DNA of 26,779 nucleotides, taken from NCBI GenBank assembly GCA_010014835.2, contig JAAAKB020000023.1:925049-951827 (forward strand), given 5' to 3'. Shown here piece after piece: positions 8,715 to 20,400 of this stretch. A model generated the notes under the pieces. That model made no database searches, had not been told where the DNA came from, and saw only the letters and a program-made list of their open reading frames with translations. How positions within the stretch are numbered: position 1 is the first letter of the stretch; every line of letters begins with the position of its first letter. The DNA is from Apostichopus leukothele (Eukaryota > Echinodermata > Holothuroidea > Aspidochirotida > Stichopodidae). A program made the translations under genes and the position numbers.

Positions 8715-10961
8715 ATTTGCAACTGCAACAAGTATGTAAAGCTTCACTTCAGAGATTGTTACTTCAGTAAGCTACGTATGGTTCAATATTGGGATTGCAG
8801 GTTGATCAGGAAGTAGTCACCAACTTTCTGCAGAGAGAAGAAAATAAACAAATCGTTGAATAATCAGAGAGAAATAAATCTGTTTATAGGAAAGGAGAGG
8901 GGAAACATATTTGATCCTAGCAGAATTTTCTTCATTAATAGAGTGGCAAGCTACAAGAGTTACATGTAAGAAGGGAAGACGGTATACCGTTAACAAGGAA
9001 TAAAGAGTATACATGGTCAACCACTGAACTATAGTTATATTGTCATGGGCATTTATTAATGTCTATGTATTTATAGCACGCACTGGAGTTGGGTTACATG
9101 CAATCACTGGGCCAGGGACTTACTGTACCTTCTAGTATGATATTTTATATGGCAATGCCAATTTTTTATGGTGTAGAATAGACTAATGTATAATATAACA
9201 CCACACTGTAACATCGCCTCTCTGATATGCAGGCAGCCAATGTTGTTTTCAGGATATACAGTACAGTGTCTTGCCTCTAGGTATCTAATATGGGGCTGTA
9301 TGTATTTAATATGTACACACCTTTGGGAAATCTTACAATTTTTTGGTATAGCAACAGACAGTAAGCCACACCTAAAGTAAGCCATAGCAAGTCTTTCCTT
9401 TTATTTACCACAAAAGTAATTACTTGAGTCCAATGAAGATGTCAAGTTGCTAAAGCTAGGTTCACATCATACCTACGCAGTAATTTTTTTTGTGTTGGAC
9501 TTCTATCTAACCAACAAGCGTTGATTGCTGATGACATAATATAGTTTGAGAACTCTGCAGATACCAACTTTCCTCGATGCGCAGTAAAGTAAATTTCACT
9601 AGTCTAGCGCTGTATTGCATTAGTGCACACAGCACAATTAAAACTGAACATACCCCACCAACATCTGTCTTGCAAGAATCCAAGAAACTTTTTACACAAT
9701 CAAAGTCAATTTGTAATCATAGCATATTCAGACCTTCAAACAATACACCGTGGTCACCCACATTGACAACATAAGGACCTTGTGCAAAAGGTTTGATAAA
9801 ACCTGAGTAGCCTATCACTCGCATGCACAGTGCTTCTGGGGCCCTGTTGACAATAAAAGTTACAACACTCGGAAAACCCCAACTAAATGACTCCAAATAT
9901 TGCATATCTTTTAAATAGCTGCAAAGAATATTATGGATGCAGTTTTAAGTCCTTAAAACCCTCAATGAATGATAAAATATTGTATTAAAGTTTGCGTACA
10001 TTTGTTGCTGGTTTGGTTACAAAGTATTTCAAACACAAAAACTTGCTATTTTGGCTAGGTAAGAGAAAATTGAAGAAAATGATTTTGTTTTGTTCTGATA
10101 AACACAAGGGTAAATTAAAATTCTTATTTATGATATATTAACATCTTTTCTACATGAAATCAGTTTTATTCATCACACGATGTCATCTTTTAAGATTTCT
10201 GTGAACAAGTTCATGACTCAGTTCCATTAAATTTTTTATAAGACTTGCAGCCTACAGTATGTGTTGAACGTAGTTGATATAACAGAGTAAACAATTAAAT
10301 CACACAACAGAAGTTACGAGAAGGATAGGCTATTTTTTTCCCATAAATTGCTGGCATACATTTCATGCATATCAATTTGGTGTGGAATTTGATTGTTGAT
10401 TTAAAATATAAGAATCCCACTGAAAAATAATACGACGGCTTCTATCCATAATCATCACATGAAATGCCAAATATGTTCAATGATGTAAATTGTGATTGAA
10501 AAGGCCTTAACGTTATGATGCGTGTACAGTCATGTTATGATGGGTAAAAAGGATTGACACAGTTATAGTAAGGCTATCTGGAAGCAAATTTTGATAGTGT
10601 ATTTTGTTTCTATATGAATGAGGAATAAATGAAATGTTAACAAATTTGTTATAGGCTTTCTCAAAATGTTTTTGGGCTACTGCAATCTCAGGAATACTTT
10701 TTAAAAAATTTGTTGAGCACTGGTTGGCCAGAAACTCAACATGGTTTTGAAATATGTAATGTTTACTCTTTAAAAATGATTTAGAACAAACTTCTGATGA
10801 TAAGGCAGGCACTAAGAATCACCGGTGCAAAATAACGCCAAAAAATGTGCAAATTTGAAACATTGTTGCTCGAGACTGAAAGTCGGGTACTAATTTAGAA
10901 TCCGTACCATTCGACTATTTCTGTTAATCCATATCCCGCTTACTATCTCTCTCCCACATTC

Positions 10962-11061
10962 NNNNNNNNNNNNNNNNNNNNNNNNNNNNNNNNNNNNNNN
11001 NNNNNNNNNNNNNNNNNNNNNNNNNNNNNNNNNNNNNNNNNNNNNNNNNNNNNNNNNNNNN
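10962..11061. other. Assembly gap of 100 N
   Basis: Exactly 100 unknown bases, the usual placeholder length for a scaffold gap of unknown true size. The real distance between the two genes is therefore uncertain. Confidence 0.99.
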
Positions 11062-12098
11062 GGATACAACAGCCGACGCCTACTGTGATTTCCGGTGAGC
11101 GCCCTCATTACAAAGTAATTAAAAGCTTGAGGCACATAATCTTACCTTCGTACTGGTGGGATCGTAGGATAATTCACCAGGAATGATGTAGTGTGTCTAT
11201 ACGAATACATGTTTGTAAACCTTGAACAAATATTAGTCTATATCAGAAGGTTATGTTACTGTTTTATATTAGACTCATCTCCAAAGTGTTTGCGTGTGTT
11301 GGGGGAGGGGAGGGGGAGGGGGTACAGCTCAGTGACAGATCATACAGTGTCATTCCTTGCCACATGATGTACAAGATAATTTAAGTAGGGTACATTACGT
11401 GGCACACCGTTGCTACTAGGAATATGACCTCACTGTGAAGTATTCATATATGCCAGTTGTTTTCAAGTATCGAAGTGAAGATCGAGCCATACAAACATTT
11501 GAAGGAAGGAACATTTGAAGGAAATTGAGAAAATGTTATAATCTATCCGAACCGAACTATTGCACAGCTCATAACCACTAAGTGTTCAAGAGGAAATGAA
11601 GATACCCCCTACATATAGTTAAACCATGTCAGGGAAATACTTCCACCCGTTTCTGACAGACTTTACAAAATATACGTTGGGCGAAATCGTCTCCGCAAGC
11701 CCAGAATTTTCACATAATTGTGATGCAAATTTGCCTTTGAGGTTCAGTGTCCATTTCCTTACCCCTTATCCTAATAGCTATGGCCTGTTGCTATATTCTC
11801 TGTTAAAAGTTGGTTGGATAAACTAGAAGAGAAATCGTCATACACCAATATGCCTACAAGTTAGATCTCCTCCAAACCACGCCTTCCTCGACGAAGCACG
11901 TAAAAGGTTTGTCAAATGCGGCAATAGAATAGTACCACATTTGAGTTAAACTAAATACACCAAAACCTAAGTTATTTTCACCACAATTTTGCCACAAGTA
12001 ACTACTTGGAGGGTTTAATAAGCCAAACCATTTTCAAAGGAAACAACAATAAACCATAATCAATAAAGAACGGAGACGGACTAGACGGCGGATGAATC

Positions 12099-12107
12099 TT
12101 TTATAAG
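12099..12107 (+). promoter_or_regulatory. Candidate TATA-like box of the FREM2-like gene
   Basis: TTTTATAAG stands about 360 bases before the start codon. An NRF1-like palindrome, TGCGCATGCA, follows at 12152-12161. If used, the 5' UTR would be roughly 330 bases and unspliced. Both motifs are short and could be chance; 5' end reads are needed to tell. Confidence 0.25.
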
Positions 12108-12441
12108 GGTGTGTGATTGCTCAACTACTTTATTATGCGAAAAAGTTTTGCTGCGCATGCACGTTGAATAACACTAATTCATGACTAGATCAAAAACGGA
12201 TTCATTATCTAACTTCATTGCAGCACAGGACAACAAGCTGTACGGAGGACTGTTCGCGTGGTTGGGTTCGTGCAAAGTTATATTTGCAACTTGTGAAAAA
12301 CTTTGGTCTTTTCCAGTCTGCAGGATTGTACTACATGCTTGCTGAAGTGGAATTGAACTGACATCGTGTGGACATTCAGCTGTTGGTGTGAAAATACCAG
12401 GGTTGTTTGCTAGTAGACGATATAGTTTTTCCCTCGAGTAG

Positions 12442-12489
12442 ATGCTGGTGAGATCTTTGAGATGGCAGGAAGAACTCGTTGCTTTTTAA
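12442..12489 (+). other. Upstream ORF overlapping the FREM2-like start
   Basis: An ATG 20 bases before the main start opens a 15-codon frame (MLVRSLRWQEELVAF) in a different frame, ending at TAA 12487-12489, inside the signal-peptide codons. Its context is weak (T at -3, C at +4), while the main ATG has G at -3 and G at +4. Leaky scanning would reach the main start. Whether the transcript includes 12442 is not known. Confidence 0.6.
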
Positions 12490-15400
12490 GTTTTTTACTT
12501 GGCCTGTGGGCTGTTACCTATGGTCAAAACACATTTCAATTATCAACAAGCGATGTTCGAGATGTAGGAGAAGGCCCTATTCTTGTCAGGAACACTGGAA
12601 TAACGGTCAACTTTGGCAGAGAGCATGACGTTGATCCAAACAGCGAACTTGTTATTAATGTGCAACCTGGTGACAGTTGTAAGGTGGTCGTGTTACCCGA
12701 GCCTTTATCACAGATTCCAGGCAAGTTAACCCCATCCGAATTTCCATGCGACTTCGAACGAGGTGAGCTAACCTATGTACATTTTGGTTCCAGGCTACCA
12801 CAGTTTGATCGTGTTAAAATGCAACTTCTCTATAGCACTGACTCGGAGTATTATATTATTCCATTTACCATGAACGTTCGTGTTAATACTAATGAACAGT
12901 TAGAAATTGTAACACGGGCTGAGGCACTGATTGTTGATGAACTCATGGGGGAGAGTGATCCAATAACAGGAAACAAATTAGAATTTGCGAGTGTTCGAGG
13001 GGATACAGGGGATGAAAAAAGGTGCGAAATAACAATTTTGACGAAAATGTCAGGGCTTCCTAGATATGGCGAAGTTGTTAATTTAGACCAAATTGGAGAG
13101 CCAATAGAGTGTAATGATTTCTTGGACATGGGTGTGGCATATAGTCATACTGCTGAGACAGCATCACCCCGTAGAGATTATATACCGGCTGTTGTTGAAC
13201 TAAAAAATGATGATGGTAGTGTATCAGTGAGAGAATACTTTCAAATAATGGTTAGGATTCTTGATGGCGCTGTCAATGGACCTCCAACTTTCAATATTGC
13301 CAAGGCTATGTTTGTTCAAGAAGTTGACCAGTTCATCATGACTGCCATTACCTCAGATGTAGTAGCTGCCACTGATTTTGAGACAGATGAAAGAGATGTA
13401 GTATTCAACATAACAACACCATTAGGCCCTGGTGAAGGTTACATTGTTAGCACAGATGATCGCAACCAGCCCATCAGTTCTTTTACCCAAGCAGATGTTG
13501 AGGATCTTAAAATTGCTTACGTACCTCCTGCAGAAGATAGTGAGGAACAGAGAGTGTTTGAGGTTTTTCTTGAGGCAGTTGATTCAGAACTGCTTACATC
13601 AGAGTCACAGTCTGTGATGTTTGTTGTGTACCCAAAGAACACCCTTGCACCTCTCACCACCAGGAACACTGGCATCACCCTCTTTGAAGGTCAGTCTAGA
13701 GTTTTAAGACCAGATCTTAACCTTGAAATTTCTGATGAAGACAATTTAGATGATGTAATTATTGCTCCCATTGATGGCCTTAGACATGGAGAATTGAGGG
13801 TTAGGGGTGTGGTTCAGAAATTCTTTACCATACAAGATTTACAAAATGGTCATGTATCGTACCATCATGATGGCACCGACACTTTCAGCGACAACGTCAT
13901 CTTTAGAATGACTGACGGTCAGAACGAAGTTGAATTCTTGTTCCCTGTTACTATCATGTCACTTGATGATGAACCACCTATTGTTGATGTAAATACTGGC
14001 ATTTTAACAGATGAATCTGCTATTGTTCCAATTTCCAGTAATATTCTCAGTGCTACTGATATTGATAGTGAAGATACCTTAATCAAGTTCATCCTTGAAC
14101 CTCCATATTCTACAGTTAGTGAGTTTGTTTTAAGGCAGCTTCAAAGGCCAAATGATCCTGAAAATTGGGTACTAGTAGATGGAATATATGAGCAAACAGT
14201 TACAGAATTCCACCTGTTCGACATTTTGCAAAATCGCCTCCACTACAAACACATTGGAGGTCACAGCACTGAAGTTTACATGGACAGGATCCCATTCCGT
14301 GTTGCTGACAACAGTGAACCACCGAATCAATCCCCAACAGAGGTTTTCATTGCTAAAATTAGACCTGTGGACAATCAGCCTCCCTACCTGTACCCTGGTA
14401 CAACTCTCGAAAAGACAGTGTATGAGTACGAGCAAACACCGATTATGAAGCCAACCCTTCGTTACACCGATCTTGACAGCAATGATAGGGACCTTTTATA
14501 CATCATTACAATGGACCCCACCGACTTGAATGTTAACTCAGGACTTCCTTCTGCTGGTTTCCTTGTACATGTTGATAACCCCAATGAACCAGTCACATCA
14601 TTCACCCAGGGTATGATCAACCACATGAAAATTGCTTACCAACCACCAAACAAGGAACTCGGAACAAATCCAAGAATGATCCAGTTCGGATTCATTGTAT
14701 CAGATCCAGAGGGTAACCAAGCTGCACCCCAGACATACAACATACTGTTGCAACCAGTCGACAATAAACCTCCAACTGTGACAAATCCAGGTTTCTTCGT
14801 TCAGGAAAGGGCCAATGAAACCATGACTCCAATTCTCTTAATGGCATTTGATCAAGACACACCTAAAGAGGACCTTCGGTTTGTTCTACAGCAGGGTCCA
14901 CGAGTTGGCACATTCCTTTTCAATGACCGCCCAGTGCAGCCAGGTGATACGTTTGGAATTGAGGATATCGAAAATGAAAGGCTGGTATATGTAAACAGTG
15001 GGGCAGAGGAAACTGGTGATCGTATTTACCTTGAAGTTACTGATGGTATCCACTACATTCCAGTTGAAATACATATTGGTATTATCCCTATTGATGATGA
15101 AGCACCAACAGTCCAACTGCCAGATGGTGCTCTTGGATCATATTTGGAAGTCTTAGAGCAGCAATCTAGTCTTATCACTTCTAACATTTTAAGTGCAACA
15201 GATGAGGATACAGAGGATCTGATGCTTACCTTCATTATGGATAGGTTCCCATTGCATGGTCTCATTGAGAGAAATGGCATAGCTGTTGACAGATTTACAC
15301 AGAGGGACATCATCAATGGTTTCATTAGATACAAGCATACTGGTGGTGAGATTGGCATGTCCAGTGTTCGTGACTCCTTCAACCTTACTATTTCTGACAT

Positions 15401-17463
15401 GTCACAAGACTTCATCGTTGGCGGCAATCGCATCACCGAAATTGAAGTTTATGTCACTATCCTCCCCATGGACAATGTTGCTCCAACTGTTGTTATCGAT
15501 GAGCCACTAGTGGTAGACGAAGGTTCTATGGTTCCTGTTACGTTTGATAACATCAACGTCACCGATGAAGATACCAACAATGATGATATTCTCTGCACAA
15601 TCATCTCTCCAACCCAGTATGGATATCTTGAAAACATATCACCAGCCCCAGGTTCTGAAAAGTCCAGAGCTGGCCAACCAATCACTGCCTTCCTTGTCCG
15701 TGATCTCAGGCTTAACCACATCAACTATGTCCAGACATTGCACCAAGGTATTGAACCAGACAGTGACATGTTCCAGTTTGAATGCTCTGATGGTAACAGC
15801 CTATCTGGTCGAAAAATACTGAACATTGAAATTTTGTCTGAGAATGATGAGCCTCCAGAAATATTTACCAGACCGTTTATAGTGGAGGAAGGAGGACAAC
15901 TTGAAATTGATACAGTACTGTTATCTGCCAGTGATGCAGATGAACCAGAAGATGAACTTCACTTTTATATCGTCAACCCACCAATCTATGGTCGTATACT
16001 CTACGAAGGTCCTGTTAAAATTCCAGTGCTCAATTTCACTCTTGAGCAGATTGAATCGCTTCTCCTGTCTTATGAGCATGATGGCTCTGAAACAACAAGT
16101 GACTCCATGACTGTACTCTTGACTGATGGAAAGTATGATGTCACCAAAGAAATTCCCATTATCATTACACCTAAGGATGATGAGACACCAAGACTTTCTG
16201 TCAATGATGGACTCTGGCTTGATATAGGAGAGGGCAGCCTTATTACCAACAGAGATTTGCAAGCAACTGATTTAGATTCACCAGACTCGAATCTCACGTA
16301 CATTGTTCGTTACCTGCCAGAGTTTGGTCTTCTTCAACGTTTGGACAAACTTGACACAAGTGTTGTAGCAGAAAACTTGACTATTGGCTCTAGCTTCACA
16401 CAGTGGGAGATTGACAACCAACGCATTCGATTTGTTCATACTGGCACATCTGGTGGACGGGACAAGATTAAATTCGATTTGACTGATGGTGAGAACACAT
16501 TCATTGATCGTTATTTCCACATTACCATCAATGATGCAGATAACGTATACCCAGATGTCATCAACACTGGCGTGGAACTTCCAGAAGGTGGGCGTGTCAC
16601 CCTTACAACTGATGTTCTGACAACCACAGATCTTAACAGTCCAGATGAGAACCTTTTGTTTACTATTACTAATCCACCAATCAAAGGCCATCTTGAAAGC
16701 ACTGACAATCCAGGAGTTGCCATCACATCTTTCACCCAGCTTGAACTTGCTGGAAACAAGATTGTGTATGTTCACACTAGCCCAGATGAGATGAAAATGG
16801 ACAGCTTCCAATTCCAGGTCACTGATGGTCTTAACATTGTTGTTCGTACCTTCAGAATTTCCCTCAGTGAAGTGGACAACCAATACCCAGTTGTATCCTA
16901 CGAATCCCTTGTCTTGAAGGAGGGTGGAAACAAACTTATCACCCCCTTCGAGCTCAGCATCAATGACATGGATACTCCAGACCCATCAAGCCTGGTGTTC
17001 ACTGTCACCCAGCTCCCAGTCCATGGTGAATTACTTTACAACAACACTAGGTCAGTGAATTCTTTCACCATGGAGGATGTGTACAACAACCTCATCAGTT
17101 ACCAACATGATGGATCCGAGACAAGTGTGGACAGCTTCTCCTTCACGGTATCCGATGGTACCCACAACAAGTTTCATGTGTACCCTGATACTGATACACT
17201 CACCCAACAACCACAAAAGGTGCCCATTAGGATCTTTGCTGTGGACAATGGTATGCCTCAGATGGTCATCAACAGAGGTGCGCCAACTCTCATGGTGCTC
17301 AACACTGGAGAACTGGGCTTCATGATCACCAACAAATTTTTGCGAGCCGAGGACAGGGACAGTGAGGATGGCAGTCTCACCTACACCATCACCATCCCAC
17401 CGGAGTATGGCTACCTCGTCAGTGTCAACATGGGAAATGTCACCATCACCAACTTTACTCAAG
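12462..17463 (+). CDS. FREM2: FREM2-like extracellular matrix protein, giant first coding exon (partial gene)
   Basis: Secreted or membrane-anchored basement-membrane protein of the FRAS1/FREM family; in vertebrates it works in a complex with FRAS1 and FREM1 at epithelial-mesenchymal borders, and sea urchin ECM3 is its relative. A signal peptide (MAGRTRCFLSFLLGLWAVTYG) leads. An N-terminal domain spans about residues 22-272. Twelve CSPG repeats then begin near residues 273, 400, 506, 649, 775, 895, 1012, 1136, 1247, 1367, 1478 and 1604; many carry cadherin-like acidic motifs such as SATDIDSEDT and TDLNSPDENL. Stretches such as ENISPAPGSEKSRAG and HLESTDNPGV are close to human FREM2 as I recall it. 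The exon has 1667 codons plus one base and ends CAAG|GTTAGT inside repeat 12. Calx-beta repeats and the transmembrane part must lie beyond the window. The start has good context and an immediate signal peptide. Confidence 0.93.
12996..13004 (+). other. FREM2: RGD motif in the N-terminal domain
   Basis: Codons 179-181 read Arg-Gly-Asp within FASVRGDTGDEKRC. RGD tripeptides can bind integrins, and vertebrate FREM1 is known to bind integrin alpha8beta1 through one. At the matching place human FREM2, as I recall, has no RGD. Function is inference only. Confidence 0.7.
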
Positions 17464-20400
17464 GTTAGTGGAACTTCACTTTTGCATTTCACATCATTTC
17501 ATTTTAAGAGCCACTAAAACTTGTTCCTAGAAGTCATTTTGATAGCTAATTAAATTGAAGGAGCACAACAAATAGCTGAACTGACCTATATTGAACGCTA
17601 GTACTGTATGATGTTAGGGTAAATTTATTTGTATGCTTTTCACTACAATTTCATGCAATTTTGACTCAGTTTTGTTGAAAATATGTCAAATAAAAACATA
17701 GCATAAGGAATACATGGCAACTTTCATGATCACAGTATTGGCCCAAAAGTTTAGGACGTTAAATGTATTGTAAACGTTACTTTGTCCTGAACTATGGTTT
17801 TGCGACTCATTCGACGTCACAGACAATCAGCCAGGCTAAATTAAAATGTTAATTGTCTCAGTGAACATCATTTTTATTTCTAGTATATTCAGTGGCAATT
17901 GTCACACATATTTTGCAAACCATTCACATGCTAAGCATGGCATTTAGGGACCTATAGATACGTGGAATTTAAGTGCATCCTGACTGAAATGTTGTAATAA
18001 ATGGTGCTTGATTATATGAAAATCATTTTTCTTATGATTATTAGTAAAGTACTTTTGTGTTTCCAAAGGGTCGGCTCATTTTCATCTACTTCATTTTTGA
18101 TAGCAGCCATGCAAACTGTTCCAAAGGCAGATGAGACCTTGCCTAGGTGTTAAGATCATGTCATATTTCATTCTGTAATGGAGAAAAGATCCGTTCTTTT
18201 AAATTTGTTAATTTGTGAGTCAGTGTCATAAAACTAAAGACTTTGGCAGAATATCTTAGCTCTATTGCATTTACAAGGATTGCTGTGTAGGAATGAAACT
18301 ATTCAGGCTTGTATGGAGGAATAAATGCATAATGGTTTGATCTGAAGCTAATATGCGATGGTAGCTATCTTACTAATTAGTGTGTCTTTGTCTACAACGT
18401 TAGCAAACCTTTCCAGTAATCAAGTTAATGACTACTGTGCATTTGATCCGAAAAACTGATAGAAAGAATGTCATTTAATGAAAGAATAATTTATTATCTA
18501 CCAGAAAACAATGTCTTTGTGACAGCTAACTTTAGTAGACATATTACGCCAGGCAACAATGATCATTAAAATGTCTCAAAGCATTGTAAGGTGCCTGTAA
18601 ACATTAACATCTCAGCACTTAGAGTGAAGTTAAAATCTGGTATTAAACCAATCAGATTTATGGTGTACAGTAGGAGCTGAATGTTGATGAATGTAACAAG
18701 CTCAGCTTATCCTTTTGAGACCTATTAATGGGAAAACTCGAGGGCACAGTTCGCGCGCAGCCGTTTCAAGTTACATTACTTTGCCCGAAACTTGTTCCAT
18801 AGTGTACACAAACATTGATGATGTTAATTGTTAATGTCAACGTATTCGATGTGAAAGATTTCTAGTAAGTTAATCTTAAACGGCATCTTTTTTTTATTGA
18901 CTTGTGAAATGTCCATGTGAAAAAACTAGGGTTAGTTAAAGTATATGTAGTTATGTAGTTTAGAGAAGAAGGAAGACATGGAAAAGCTTCTGGCAAATTC
19001 TGTGTCGCCTGATCCGAGGGAACGAATTACATACATGTTCAAATTGATAGTATTCTCTTTAACTCTGTACTTATTACAAACTAGGATTGATCCATCAAGA
19101 GGACTTAAACATGAGCTAGTTAATGCAGAAGCAAAAGGTGATTGTTTGTCTGAAAATAGCAGTGCTACCCTGGGAATATTCAAGTTTGATAGAGCTACAT
19201 GTCTCAAAACCCATGCATAATCTAAACGACTGAGTAAAATCAATTTTGAGATGGTAATCCCTGGGTCGGTAATCCCTTGTGAATAAAATGTGACTAGCAT
19301 GTTACCCCCTTAAAGGATCAACAATAAGTAGACCGACCCTGTAAAAGCAGAATGTGCTACATCAACGACATGAGTATTTAATATATAATTGTATTGATGT
19401 TCAATGGTTTGTTTGGTGCTCTTGATCTGGATCGATCGGTTGGAATTGTTGTCAGACCTGCCTAACTTCTTAATCAATAGCATTACATATGTTGGACAAG
19501 CTTTGTCGCATGGCTGAATCGCAAAAATCAATGAAGAAGAATTGTCCTGATTGTTGCTTGTTGTACAGAAATATCCTCATAAAGAAACCAGCTACTGGTA
19601 TTCTAAAGAACATTTTGTGCCACGATGTCCACAAAGATACTGTTTGATCTGACTCAAGTCTTGTACTTTATTGAATTACTTTGGTAGGACCATGTTTTGA
19701 GTAGTACAGTACTTGGATCAATTTTTTTCACCAGACCAACATACAATGAGAGCTGGAGCATATATAGACTAAAACTTCCTGTGAAGCATATATAGATTCA
19801 GATTTGTTCAGCTGGATACATGTCAGCTCCAGGATTTTTGTTGATTATATTTGGACCTGCATTCTCTTTATTAGCAATGCCAGAGACCTGCAGAGGAAAA
19901 TAAAAGGAAACAAAACCTTGGCTAACATTTACAAAAATTAAATCAGTCTTTGTTGCAACTCTGGGGGAAATTTATGTGATTGAGCTCCTTCCCATTTTCC
20001 CCAACAGTTCAGTTAACACTAGTTATCAATTTTCAAAAGTGACCTATGAATTATTGCCATATTTATGAACTAAGCGTCGTCGTGTACCTTAATTCTTAGC
20101 TGTACATACGGAACAAATTATGTACCCACTGTTAACAGGTAGTCCCCACTGCACAGCAAGGTCACATACATACAGAGAACCCAAGCAGAGCTTGTAACAA
20201 AAAGTCTTTCTACATTTGGCAGTATTGTCTTGTCTTTTATGATGCAGACATAGGAATGGGGAGTGGAGTCGTTTCAGTTGACTGGGTCTATTGTGACACC
20301 CTGTGAATAGGAGTGGAGGGTGCCTAAGCAAGCCTGATACCATTGCATTTTGTGGTTGCCTCACACCCGTTTTCAGGGAGTGTTCAAGGTGATCAAGTGT

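Larger units (their letters stand above)
8715..12461. other. Divergent intergenic region between IDS and the FREM2-like gene
   Basis: This space should hold the 5' UTRs and promoters of both genes, which point away from each other. It is AT-rich and contains the assembly gap. No gene is recognisable. Short open frames at 9717-9905 (minus) and 11626-11826 (plus) match no family I know. A G-rich run lies near 11300-11322. A 12-base direct repeat ACATTTGAAGGA occurs near 11496 and 11511. Confidence 0.7.

Noticed and set aside
9717-9905. A second sulfatase fragment, suggested by a GDHG string
   Set aside because: The residues around GDHG do not match the sulfatase context (no LGEH or Lys partner); the four-residue match is chance.
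11626-11826. 66-codon frame upstream of the FREM2-like gene as a separate gene or upstream exon
   Set aside because: It ends more than 600 bases before the start codon, has no donor that would join in frame and resembles no protein I know.
16278-16883. 201-codon minus-strand open frame, and other long frames across 12500-17500
   Set aside because: Shadows of the FREM2-like coding exon; no protein similarity and no splice or start logic of their own.
18932-19300. Overlapping open frames on both strands in the intron
   Set aside because: Neither shows family motifs; the presence of frames on both strands over the same bases suggests chance.
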